Assembly (NCBI RefSeq): GCF_000006565.2
Contig: NC_031468.1
Span: forward strand, 1,450,747-1,514,746
Reading direction: 5' to 3'
Source of the DNA: Toxoplasma gondii ME49
Taxonomy: Eukaryota; Apicomplexa; Conoidasida; Eucoccidiorida; Sarcocystidae
DNA: 64,000 nucleotides
Shown: in pieces, positions 1 through 11,668 of the stretch
Position numbering within the stretch: the stretch's first letter is position 1
Layout: every line of letters begins with the position of its first letter
Position numbers and translations under genes: made by a program
Notes under the pieces: generated by a model
What the model saw: the letters and a program-made list of their open reading frames with translations, nothing else
The model's database searches: none
Told to the model about the DNA's origin: nothing

Positions 1-1393
1 CCTCCATTCGCAGCGCGGCTGGAGGCAGAAGAGAAGGATACATCTGCTATTTTCAGTCTTCGATCGCCTGTCCACTGGGCGGGAAGGTCGCGGTAAATCC
101 ACTGGTCGAGTACAGGTGCATGGCTGGATGAGAAGACTAGCCGCCGCTGCCTGAGAGGAGACACAGCACTGTTTCACACGCTTCCACCGCAATGTTTTTC
201 TCCGAAGTTGTCCAGAGATGGGCGAAACGCGAATGCAAACGCGGCCGGTGGGGGCAAGACCGCCCTGGGAGGGTGAAGAGAACGAACGGCGCGGAGGACT
301 TCAACGGCCGGCAGCATTGAACGGATTCGACGTCGACGCCGTTCTGCTCGTCCGCATCGACTCCTGTCATCAGTTGACTTTGCCGCGGGATTGGAAGGCG
401 GCTGCATGCAAGCGCTCCAAAGTAAAAAAGACAAACGCTCTTCCTTGGAGTCGACGCACGGTCGAGGCTCCGCAGACCGGAGAGGAGGCAGAGGTCGAGA
501 GTCCTCGAAGAAAGGAGGAAAAGGAAAGGACGAACGGGAGAGCCACAGACAGCGAGGGCAGAGGAACGACTCACACCGAGGGGAAGGGAGAGGGGAAGGG
601 ATGCGCAGACGGAGAGAAAAAGCGAAGAAGGAAGGAAAGAGGGAGAAGGAGACAGGAAGAGCGCAGACAGCGACGGCAGACGACGGGTGGAGGCAGCCAG
701 AAGCCGCAAAATCGCTAGGAAGCACAAGTGAGATGGAAAAGAGGCTCTCGACAGATTTCGTGGACCTCGAAAGACTGAAGAAAAGAAGAAACAGGCGACA
801 AGACACCCGGGAAGAAGGGAGGGAGACGGCGGCCGGCGCAGTGTCGCGCGCGCAGACAGTTTCGCCTTTCTGAGAGGAGTCGTGAGAAGGTCGGCTTCTG
901 AGAAAAAAAGAGACAGTGGCGGCCGGCGCTTTTCTGCTTTTCATCTGACGGACCCAGAGAGAGAGCCTCGTCTTGTCGCCCCCCAGAGGCACACGGAAAA
1001 TGGGTGAAAAGAGCGACAGCAGCGCTGCATGCACGCGGCGTGCATTGCATGCATGCAAGCATGACTCGACTTGCGAAAGAAATCAAAAGATGCACAAGAA
1101 GTTCGTTTCTTCTCAGCCGTCCGTGACGATTCTTCTCACAGCAAGATTACGAGGGTCTTTCTTTGCCTCGCCGGTGGTCTCTCGCTCGTTGCTCGCCGCT
1201 TTCCTTGCTCGACGTCCGTCGCGTCTTCTTTTCCCTGTCCGTCTCTCACTGTATCGCTCTCCTCTGTCCATTCGTTTGCTTCCTTTCTGTCTCTCTCCTT
1301 CCTCGTCTGTCGCTCTCCACTGCCGCAGTCTCTTCTCTGCCTTTTTCGGTTTTTTCCGACGCCTCCCTCTCTGCAGAGACGGCTGCTGTCACC
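1..1393. other. Upstream/5' region of the RlmN-like gene
   Basis: No coding gene can be supported here. The sequence is purine-rich on the plus strand (GA-rich, 480-800) and then pyrimidine-rich (1180-1380), which produces long but low-complexity open frames on both strands. None carries a recognisable domain. The CT-rich stretch just before position 1394 is typical of T. gondii 5' untranslated DNA. A TGCATGC cluster lies at 1026-1057. Confidence 0.5.
1026..1057. promoter_or_regulatory. TGCATGC motif cluster upstream of the RlmN-like gene
   Basis: TGCATGCA at 1026-1033 and an overlapping TGCATGCATGCA at 1046-1057 lie about 340 bases before the proposed start codon. TGCATGC is a known over-represented cis-element in T. 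gondii promoters and a binding core of some apicomplexan AP2 factors. The motif is also common elsewhere in this genome, so function is inferred from clustering and position only. Confidence 0.35.
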
Positions 1394-4300
1394 ATGGCGC
1401 GCCGTCCGCCTGAGGCGGCCAGAGAGCAGGCCGTCGATCTGGAGTCCGGCGCCTCTCGCTGTTCTTCCCAGACGTTCTCGGAGTCTTCTCCCGCTCCACG
1501 CAGAGAGAGTCGAACTTCAGTCTTCGACGCCTCTGCTCTCCTCTCTGCCCTGGACGGCAAAACTGTGCATGCACAAAAGGTCCGTGAGACGACCCACGGA
1601 CTGGCAGAAGGAAACGAAGAAAAGGAGAAACCGAGAAGAAGAAGAAGAAGAAGGAGAAGAGTGAAAAGAAGAGAGAAGAAGAGAAAGAAGAAGTGGAGAA
1701 AGGAGAAGAAGAGAAAGGAGAAGCAGAAGGGAAGACGAGGCGAAACTGAAGAAGATGACATGTGAAGAAGACATGTGTGGACGCAGAAGATGAAAATGAA
1801 GAAAAAGGGAGGAAGGCAAAGAGCGGTGCCGTAGCGCCGACCGTCAAGGAGAATTGGATGCTCTATGGCTTTCACCCATTTACTCTGTCTTTTTTTTCTT
1901 TACTCTCTTTTGACCCTCCGCTGCCGTCAGATGTTCTCTTCTCTTCTCTGCAGATCTGGCGCTACGTCGTGCAGAAGAACGTCCAGGACTTCAGAGAGAT
2001 CCCCGATTTGCCGAGGCGGCTGTACGCGACGCTCGCGGAGAACTTCTGTCTGCATGCGTCTCGCGTTTTGCGGACGAAGACCAGCCGCGACAGATCGACA
2101 ACCAAGCTCCTGCTGGAGTTCCCAGACGGCAGCCAGATTGAAACATGCATCATGCGCTACGGCGCAGTGCAGTACGCTCTCTTTCCAGAGTCCAAGAGGC
2201 CAACAGAGAAAGAGAATCACGGCGGAAGCATAAAGGCGAGGGAAGAAGCAGAGGAAGGAGCAGAGGGAGGACAACAGGGAGACGAAGAAGAAGAAGGAGA
2301 AGAAGAAGGGGGAGAAGAAGAAGGAGAGAACGAGGAAGAAGCGAGAGCCGCTAGTGAGAAGCAGGAGAAGGCGGGAGATGAGCAGCGGCTTTACAAGAGC
2401 AATCGACGCGCGACGGTTTGCTTGTCTGCGCAGGTGGGTGTACATTCGAGTCCGGGAAAGGGAGAAGAGAAGAACGGAGACGCTTTCATATGGTCTTTGC
2501 CATCGTTGAGTCCTCTCGTTCCCCTCTCTGTCCTCTCGCCGTTCCGGACCTCTTCATTTTGGTATCTTTTTCGTTTTCTTCTCCGTCCTCGCGTGTGTCA
2601 GTCTATCCAACGCCCAGGAACATTCCTGTTCTCGTCTTGCGAAAAAAGAAAGGGAAAAAGAGAGATAGGAAGAGAGAGATAGAGGAGGCAGAGGAGGGCA
2701 GATGGAAAAGGAGAAAGAGGAAAAGGGAGACGGACGAGTAGATACGAATGCGAGATAGACGGTGAGAGACAGACGACGAGAGATGTAAAAGGACAGACAG
2801 CAAAAGGCGCGACACCGACGAAGGAGAGGAAATGTATTCCGGAAGTGGAGAGCATATCCAGTGAAGGCGAGACCGGTGCTGGGAAGGGGGAAGACAGGAA
2901 AACGGGCAAGCACTCGAGAAAGCGACGCCCGGAAATGCGCAAAGTCGAGGGCAGAGTCAGGGGGAAGTCACTTCGGTGTTCCGGTGGTCCAGCCGTGATG
3001 GATGGAGTTCTGTTGCAGAACTGCTGTGTCGTTCATGCCTCTTGAAGTGCTTCCCAGGACCTCCACGAGTCCTCGGCTTCTCGTAGCGCGTCTGTCTCCT
3101 GCGCGTCTTGAGAAAGAGAAGTCATTCAGTCACACGAGAACTGAAGAAGACCAGGAAATCTGTCGGACGGGGATGTATGCCCACTCGCCTTGAGGGTCGT
3201 CAAGAGGACGCACCGGCGACGCTTGGGAGAGCCTCAGGGTGCAGCTTTTTCGTCTTTGTGAAGCGCGCTCGTCGTCGTCGCCTCAAGCTGCTCCCTTTCA
3301 GTATTTTACAAGACGACTGTCTCGTGCTGTTGCGCCAGTGTGAATTGTTTCTTTTTCTTTGACTTCTTGGGTCTTCGATTTGAGGTTTTTTTGGATTTTT
3401 ACCTGTTTTTCAGTTTCTTTTTCTGCCGCGTTTCAGGTCGGCTGCCAAATGGGATGTACCTTCTGTGCGACGGGGACGATGGGGAAGAAGCGCAACTTGG
3501 CGGAGTGGGAGATTCTGGAGCAGCTTTACCACGCGAGCAGGTGCGTCCGCAGTCTTTCTGAACAGCTCAGTTTCTCAATTTTTCCCGCGGCCTCAGACCG
3601 AACGTCTTCTCGACAGACCTGACTGTTCAATTGCCTCTTTTCTGCTGCGAAGGGTGTCTCCTTGGCGGTGATAAGTCACGCGAACGTCTGCGGTGGCAGG
3701 GAACTCTTCGGTCGGCGTGCATGGACTCCTTTGTCTCCACACTCACACACTGGACAGCGCATTGGAGGCGCTCCGTGATGACTGCCGGCGCTCTCGCGGT
3801 TTTCGGAGGCATTCTGGAATCGAATTAGGCATGCGAAAGGAGACGAGTGTCTCTCCGTTTGAACGCCGAAGAACCACGAGCATGAACGCGCGCAGTGTAA
3901 CGCGTTTTGCGAAACAGAGAACTTCTAGGTCGCAACAGGAGGTGAACTGTTGTCGAACCCTCGGTTCGCGGACGTGGAGAACACTAGAGCCTTTTTACCT
4001 GATTCCGACGTTAGAGGAAACTCGAACATCTGTGGGACCGACCGCGGGGAACCTCGCTCGAGGTTATTCGAGATCCCGAGCCGTCGATCCAGGATGAGGA
4101 TGGGGGGTTCACCCGGCGGGAGCGAGAGGTTCATGCGTCTCCGACGAAGGCGGAGAGGCCGAACGGAGACGAAGGAAGGGGAGAAAAGGGGAAGTCAGAG
4201 AGAGAGAAAGGATCAAAAGAGAGAAAAAATCAAAAGAGAGAAAGGAGACCGAACAGTAGAGCGAAGGGAACTGCACGTAGAGTTGGGATTCCCCGATGGA

Positions 4301-7300
4301 GAGTTCCGGAGAAAGGATGCGCGCAGTTTTGAACTTTCAAAAGTGCAACAGGCGATCTGGTCTTCTTAGGGCCGTCTCGACACACAGCGTTGTTGGAGTG
4401 TCGACTTTTTTCAGAGTTGAAACAATTCGCAATATTGTTTTCATGGGCATGGGAGAGCCTCTGGACAACTACAACAGCGTCGTCTCGTCCATTCGGTGAG
4501 TGCAGTTCCGCGTCCTTCCCTCTCGCGTATTCCTCGTCGCTCTGGCTGTCTTCCCGAACCTCGTTACCTGTTCGTTGTTACTGAATCTTTGTCCTCGCCT
4601 CCTCACAAATTGCGTTTCGACACCACGTGGACTCTTTGGAAGAAGAAAGCGTGTGGACCTTTCCTTCTCGAAGTGAAAATCCTGCGTTTTCTGCTGGGGT
4701 GGTGGAATGTTCTGCCGGACTTTGCTGCATGCCTTCTCTCATTGCTCTCGACCTTCCTCCTGTGGCTCTGCGCTGTCTCTCTCGCTTTTCATGTGCGTCC
4801 TCTAAACCGTTCGTTAACCTCCGACCTGTGGAGGCTACGCGCGTATCGGCTGAGGCGCTTGTGTGGAAAGGGCCATGTTCTTCTGCAGTGTCTTGCTGGT
4901 CAAGAATCATCTTAGACGCGCTTCTGAACGTTCTGCATTCAACCTTTTCCACTGGACCTGCCTTCGGACTCTGGTTCTGCCCGCTTCGCGTCCAGGCGAG
5001 GCGTGATGACTTCGCGGTGTCTTCGCAGCGGCGACGCGCCCACCAGACAACCGGCCTTCTCGACTGTCGATCTCTGTGTTTTGCACAGATTCATGACTCA
5101 GCCCAACAAGTTTGCAATTGGGGGTCACCGCGTTTGTATCAGCACTGTTGGTCTTCCCCACAAAATTCGACAACTCGCCTCAGACCTCCCTGCCTGCCGG
5201 CTTGCCCTCTCGCTCCATGCGCCAGATCAACCAACGCGTCTGAAGCTCATGCCCAGAGCTGCTGCTGTAAGTCTTTCCACGAGCGCTCGCAGGCGCCTTG
5301 TCGAACAAAGATCGACTTCTTCTATGCAGACATGCGTCGAAACGAATAAACACAGAGAGAGATAGAGAGATATCCGTCATGCATATACATACACGTATAT
5401 AGGTGTGTGTGCTTCTCGACTCGGAGGCTGCTGCGGCAGTTCCGCTGTTCGTCCTCACATCCAAGCGTTAAAACAAATTGAACCTGATCCACTGCATCTG
5501 TCCATGTGAATTTAGAGAGACATACAGATGTAGTAAGAAGCAAATACTTGGATGTTTTCGTTTTTGGAGGCACACTAAGCGCTAAAACCTCTTCTGTGAG
5601 GTTCAACGCTTCTTCGTATGCACTATGGCTTGACACAGACCGTCTGCCCGGCGTTCCTCCGTGGTGACAAGGCGCAGGTCTCCCCTTGGTTTTTGCCAAC
5701 CTTTCTTGTCTGTTGTGTTGCCTCGCTTCGCTCAAACTCCGACACTGCAGGGATGGAAACTCGAGAGGGTCTTGGAAGCGACGGACGAGTTTGTGAAGCA
5801 GCAGAAGCGCCTGAACAGCACGGGCATGAAGAACATCGTAGGTCTCTTCGTTGTTGTTTTGGAGATGTTGCTGCTTGGCTGAGGAAATTCGTTCAGAGTG
5901 ACCGCTTATGTAGATTTAAGAAGCCCAGTTATGACGTACACAAAATACTGCTCAGCTGATACAGAGGACATCGTCAGAACGTAGAGTCTTCCAGGTAGCC
6001 TCCGATGGCGACGAGTATCGAACGAAAACCAGTCAAACATTTCGCACAGGAGAATCGAGTGAACAGTGTTTCTCAGCGCTCGTCTACGACTCCTTGAAGA
6101 TCAGTGCTAGACCAGGTGCTGTAATCACTGAGAGATGAAATGATGATAAACCACACAGAAGACACAGGTTCATGACGGATGCTAAATCTGTATCACACTC
6201 GACGGCTGCTGCAATGAACACAAACTCGCTTCTACCTACGCGTCTCCGTTAGTCGAATTCTCCGCATCCTTCTACTCCTTTCAACTCCAAGCCTTCTGTT
6301 CCTCTACATCCTTTTCAAGCATCTCGGCAATGCAGTCTCGGGTGCTCGGACAGACCCCCGTGTGTATGTGTGCGTTCTTGTCGCGCTTTTCCACTTGGCG
6401 CAATGCATGGCCTTTGGCTGTTGTGTCTGTCGCTTTTCCACCTTCTTCGATGCATACGCGTTCCTGCAAATATTATTTTTCGGAAGAAAACGGTGCCGGT
6501 GCTTCAGTTCGCAGAGTATCGGCGAACGCCCTGCCCTCAGTCGACGCCCACTTTGTCAGTGTCCGATTCTATTTACCGTGGAGGCGCTGCAGTTAACTCC
6601 GAAAGGTTTGTTTCCGAGCAGACCTTCTCACGACAAACTTGGCTGAATCTGCTGCTGCTACTCCCCCCCCCCTTCTCCCTCGATGAGGAGGCGGTCTGCG
6701 CTTTGCCTACACGCGTTTTTCCCTTTGTTGTGTCTGCTTGCGCATGCAGGGACTGCTAGTCGAATACATCATGATTCAAGATGTCAACGACACCCTTGAA
6801 CAAGCACATGCACTCGGGCGCATTCTCCAGCCGCGTGCAGACGCAGTTATTGTCAATTTGATTCCTTACAATCCCACGGACGTTCCCTATGATTACAAGT
6901 AAGATCTTCAGCCGGGGCGGCGCCTCTTGAAGTAAACAGGAGCGCATCTTCACCGGTTTCTGCCTTTTCATTTGCATGCATGTGGGGTCTGTGAGTCTCA
7001 AACGGGTGCCTGCTTTGGAAGTGAAGCACGGCTTCGCGATGTTTTCGCTGATGTGCGCGTTGGTGTAAGCGCATTAGAGATTCCTGGGCTCGCGCTGCCC
7101 GCTTGGCAACAAGCTTTGTTTTTTTTTTGCATTTCTTTCAGGCCGTCGACCCAGGAGCGAGTTGACGACTTTTTGACGATTCTGCGAAAGGAATACGCCA
7201 TCAAGGTTCTCGTGAGGCAAACGCTCGGTCAAGTAAGTTGGGCGGACGATGGTTGGCGAGCTGCTGTCAGGACCTCCAGGTTTTGATCATCGGCCTGATT

Positions 7301-7962
7301 CCGGGTCGTTCAGACGAGCCAGTTTTTCGTGGGCACCCGCCCAATTGCTGCCTCCCTCTGTCTCCGTACTTCTGCTCTCTGTCTTGCGCGTGTGTTTCAT
7401 CTCTTCTTTTCTCCCCGTCATGCAGTCGATGTTCTTTCTGTGGTTCACGCTTTTCCAGGACATCGACAGTGCTTGCGGCCAGCTGGTGGTACGGGCAGGC
7501 CAAGAGGAGAGCCGAGGAAAGATGTCAGACACGAGCGACGAGAGTGAGGATGAAAGTTCGGGGGCTTCTCCTCAGTTGAAAGCCGAAGACCAAGGTTCAA
7601 CGTCCATGGCGTCCTGCGCGGAAGGGCGTCTCTCTCGAACGAGAAGCAGAGGCGAGGAAGACACGGACGATACGTCAGCGGACTGGGTGGAGACTCAGAC
7701 AACGACGTCTTTCCACTCTTGCTGGCAAGTCGTTAAAGAGTGGATTGCACTTCCAAAGTGGATGCGGAGCTACAAGAATGTCAGCAGTGGATGGTGGCCG
7801 ACCCTAACAAGCGATGCAGACGGGGAGGACGAGGATAATAACGGAGAAACCGATGCAGAGCTTCAGCGGAAACAGGCAGTTTTGGCTGCTTCGCTGGCGG
7901 CGTTTGCCGGAGTCGCTGCCGCGGGGGTAACTCACTGGATTTTGAGGCGCGCTCGAGTGTAG
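1394..7962 (+). CDS. RlmN-type radical SAM rRNA (adenine-C2) methyltransferase, C-terminal membrane tail
   Basis: Exons: 1394-1579, 1954-2433, 3437-3540, 4415-4495, 5089-5266, 5751-5837, 6750-6898, 7142-7232, 7459-7962. Phases close to give 619 residues. RlmN/Cfr enzymes methylate C2 of an adenine in large-subunit rRNA (and some tRNAs) using two SAM molecules and a 4Fe-4S cluster. The N-terminal accessory domain (about 63-150) is followed by the radical SAM motif C225-x3-C229-x2-C232. Further family signatures are GMGEPLDNY, the SLHAP block and the C-terminal DIDSACGQL. Both cysteines needed for the RlmN mechanism are present: C218 in VCLSAQ and C458. Oddities are an acidic Glu-rich insert of about 65 residues just before C218, and a tail after C458 ending in a hydrophobic segment (about 592-614) and RRARV. 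No signal or transit peptide is evident at the N-terminus. The start has a good context (CACCATGGCG). An organellar target (apicoplast or mitochondrion) is possible but not shown. Confidence 0.9.
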
Positions 7963-10429
7963 TGTCATTTGCAAGAATGCAGAAACGTTTTGTGTGGGCG
8001 AAGCTCGGCCGTTTCAAGTGCAAATACGTCCAGAGCCGTGGCTGGGCACCCGCTGCTACACTCAGTTGTGAACAGACATTGACAGATTTCTCTTCTCGAT
8101 GTGGAGGTTCCCAACAATGTTAGGTGCGGCTTCAGTGCTCGCACAGGCGCCACAAACGATTACAAACGGCGCTGGCCTGCGCACGATGATCCAGGCGGCG
8201 GGACGCTTCGTGCGTACTTTTACGAAACGCTGATCGTGTAAAAAACAAGCAACCACGCAGCTCCAGGCATGTACATTTCTGACGGGGATACGCGAAAACG
8301 TCCCAATTTAGCGGAGCTCCAGCTACGTGTGTAAAACGTCTCTCGAGCTGTAGCTACAGAAGACTGCTGGACTTCTCTGCAGTTTGTCTCTTACGGTGCT
8401 GAAAAACATAGGAATGTTTTTTCGGCGGTCCGTTGACTGTGGTTAGGGTTTAGAGCGCTGTGGAGCTGTGTGGCACTGCAGTTGACGTTTCTGTTCTGCT
8501 GAATTTGAGTGAAAAGCAAAGGGGCAGTTAAACCTGGAATACCCGAGACATGGACCGGGTCTGCGTCAAGGATTTCCAGAAAGTTGCTCCTGCCAGCTGT
8601 GAGAAAAGTGGTCTGAGTCGTTCCGGCTTTGTGTTGACTGCAGAATCAAATTTTGAGGAACCTGCGCGCTACAGGGAACTCCACTTTCTTCCACTTGCCA
8701 CAAGCAGCCCCATCGCTCCGGTGACAGGGGGGGCGGTCTCCGTTTGCAAGATTTTCTCTCACGTTCCTTCACAAACGCACATTCTTTGCTTCACGGCCTG
8801 TTCTCGGGTTCTGTTTCTCCGCTGTGCTATTAAAGTGGGCCACTGTTTGACGCTTTCTCTACCGATACAGCGAGCTCCGACCAGCGAACTAGAGAGTAGG
8901 AAGCAGCGAAGAAGAGCCGCCTTCCAGTTAGACGATCTGTACACGACGAACGGTCTTGTCGAGAGGACTTGGACACGGGCACCGCGGACGGACCGAGTCG
9001 CGTGGTCTTTGTCAGTCTTTGTGAGATTGTCGCTGAGTGCGCGTCTCGTGTCCGACCCGAATTGCTGTTTCGAGGAGAAAATAACCTCTCCCCTGACTTC
9101 CTTCGATTTATGTCAGCGTCACGCTCTGTTCCGTCATCGCGGGACTCTGACGCCGAGTTCGGTTGCGTCCTCGCACTCCGCAGGCGTGAGGCGGTTTGTT
9201 GCGGGCAAAGACACTCTCGACGAGAATCGTCGCGTTTCTCCCCACGTGCGACGGTTGTCGCTTGTTGAGCGCAGCAGCTGGAAGCCTGCAGAGGGAGGCC
9301 GGGATACGGCGAAGTTTCTGGGTGTCTCCCAAGCGTATTCGCCTGAATCCGCGAACCGACACTCGCTGGCCTTTCACCCAGCGCTCTCGGTTGTGACGGG
9401 AAGGAAAAGCATGCCTTCGTTTTCCTTCGGACATGCAGCTGTCGCCGCTGTCGCAGTGGGTTCGCCTCCTGGACAGTGTCGATGTCGGCAGGCGGCCGCC
9501 TGTGCATGTTTGTGACTCATCCCAGCGGGCCTGCTTTGCGCCCCGGTCGTCACCCGTCGTCTTGTGAAGCAGCAGCCGAGGAGAGTTGAGAATTGCGTTT
9601 CTTCAAAGTCTCTTCTGTTTTGGGGGAGTGGATCCTCTGCTTCGCGCAACGTGGTTTCCTGCCGAGAGTCAATCGAGGTCTCTCGACGTGGAGTTCCTGT
9701 CTCGACTCGGTGGCGCTTGCCAGTCCCGATTCTTCGGCGGCGGCTGAATGGACTTTGATTTCGATTGATTTTCGCTTTTCGTCGATTTTTAAAACGGACT
9801 TTATCCGTGCATCTGGGATTCCTGCAGAAACTCGACGTCCCGGTCACGAACTTTCTCTTTCGTCGTCTGCAACCTCCCCCTGTGGGTGTGACGAAACCGG
9901 AGACGTTCCCCCCACCCCTCAAAGCAGGCGGCGGTGGACACGCAGTCGTCGCTGTGCAGGCTTGCGCTCTTTGTTTCGCTGCATCGACCAAGAAAAAAGG
10001 GCCTTTTTTATCAGCAGCAACTTCGCCCACAGCCGTTCGTGCTGCAAGAGAGCAGCGTTGTAGCGTCACGCGCCGTTTTTCCTGGACTCACACTTGACCC
10101 GTGTCTGGTGCGCGTGTCTTCCAGACAAGGTCGTTCTTTTTGCCTTCTGGTGTGTGCTCGAGTGTATGTCTCTTCGTCGCACAGCGGCTTCCGTCAGGTG
10201 TTGTTGTGTCCCGTTCTTCATTTCAAAACCCATCTGACAGCGTAAACTGGAGTTGTGCGGCCAGAGGCACCGAGGCATTTCCTCTTCGTCTCCTCCGGGG
10301 TTGTGTGTTCCTTTTCAGCTCGATACAGAGCCCATCGTTTTCGCTCGAAACGGGGGGTTAGCGCAGCGGGTGCACTCCGTGTTCGTTTTGTCCACGAATT
10401 CCCTCGAGTCGTTCATCCATTCTGCAAAA
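7963..10429. other. Intergenic region between the methyltransferase and transporter genes
   Basis: This 2.5 kb holds the 3' flank of the RlmN-like gene and the upstream/5' UTR of the transporter. A 321-codon open frame (8550-9515) has no domain, no coding-like conservation cue and no neighbouring exons, so I do not call it a gene. The stretch from about 9560 to 10420 is CT-rich and probably transcribed leader. Confidence 0.5.
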
Positions 10430-11668
10430 ATGGTGGTGACAGCGTCTCCGGATACGTACCTCCATGTCATCGACTACGGTTTGAAGAAGGTGCGCCTGCG
10501 GTTCGACCGCCTCCTTCTCCAGGCCTTCATGGCTGGCGTGTACATTGGGATGGCGGGGAACGCATGTATTTCGTTGGCCGGTGGGTTTTCCACGGATCCC
10601 GCGGACCCGAAGGCGATCACGGCGGGCGTGCAGAAGTTCATTTACGCGTCGATTTTCCCGGTGGCGTTCATTGCGATCATCATGACGGGCGCGGAGCTGT
10701 TCACCGGAAACACGATGACGATGCTGATTTGCTGGTTCGAGCGCCGCATCACCATTTGGCAACTGCTGCAGAACTGGGCAGGCAGCTTCCTCGGCAACTG
10801 GCTCGGCACGATGTTCTCGGCCTACTTCCTCACGTATCTTTGCTGTCCCTTTGACCACGACCCGTACCTGAGCTACTTGAACTACACGGCGGCATCCAAA
10901 GTCAGCTACGGCTGGGGGAGTTGTTTCTTGCGGGGAGTTGGCTGCAACACCTGGGTGTGTCTGGCAGTGTGGTTTGTCGTTGCATGCGATGATGCGGCCG
11001 GAAAAATTCTTGCACTGTGGTTTCCGATCGTCGCCTTCGTGCTCTCTTCCTACGAGCACATTATCGCGAACCTGTACACTCTGCAGCTCTGCGCGATGCT
11101 CGGCGTTGACACCTCCCTCGCGGACATGATTGCCTTCAACCTCTTGCCCACGCTCCTCGGCAACCTGTTTGGCGGCTGCGGGTTGATCGGCATGGTCTAC
11201 TTCTACAATTTCTATCCCGTCGTTGGCCACGGCGACGACGCCGCAGAAGGCAGCATTTGCGGCAGCAGCGAGAAAGAGGAGTGCCCCTCACTGGTGGGGG
11301 TTCCGCGCGGCGCCTCCGTGAACAGTCTGGCTGTTTCGGCTATTCCGTCGGTCTTCTCGGCGCCTCGCGGCCAGCGAGAAAGCTTCGCCGGTGAAAGCAG
11401 CACCCTCGTCATGGGCGACATCAAGCGACAACGCAGCATGGCGTCGACTCGGAAACTCGGCGGGGGTGCTGACAAAAAGGACGTCCAGCTGACGGTGCGA
11501 CAGTTCGACGAAACGGAAATGCAAAGCACTATGGAAGACATGTTTGGTCTCGAGGATCCGAGAAACGCGCCCAAGGGAAACCCTGGAACTAATCCCCCAA
11601 GCAAATCCCCCGAGTCCTCTGCGACCGGAGGGACGGGTGCCGCCGCCTCGCCCACAGCGACAAGCTGA
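10430..11668 (+). CDS. FNT1: Formate/nitrite transporter family protein (lactate/H+ symporter)
   Basis: A single exon encodes 412 residues. Apicomplexan FNTs are pentameric plasma-membrane channels/symporters that export L-lactate with a proton and also pass formate and pyruvate. FNT signatures are clear: ELFTGN (89-94) on the first broken helix, the [13 protein letters not shown] block (115-127), [11 protein letters not shown] (171-181), [11 protein letters not shown] (207-216) with the central histidine H210, and [13 protein letters not shown] (237-249). Six membrane segments span roughly 27-265. The remaining 147 residues are a hydrophilic Ser/Pro/Gly-rich cytoplasmic tail, absent from bacterial FNTs. 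The start at 10430 follows CTGCAAAA and gives the family's usual N-terminus; the frame is open further upstream to 10253 but that sequence is not FNT-like. T. gondii has three paralogues. The FNT1 label rests on remembered synteny with a syntaxin, not on alignment. Confidence 0.93.

Noticed and set aside
8441..8455. Telomere-like GGTTAGGGTTTAGAG
   Set aside because: Fewer than two full repeat units; chance occurrence is likely and nothing around it suggests an interstitial telomere.
8550..9515. 321-codon plus-strand frame between the methyltransferase and transporter genes
   Set aside because: No domain, no splice-consistent extension and non-protein-like composition; probably leader DNA.
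10350..10420. tRNA-like A box (TTAGCGCAGCGGG) near 10359-10371
   Set aside because: No B box (GGTTCGANNCC-like) or acceptor-stem pairing follows at the right distance.
10253..10429. N-terminal extension of the transporter reading frame (59 extra codons)
   Set aside because: The extension is not FNT-like and runs through CT-rich leader; the ATG at 10430 gives the normal family N-terminus.
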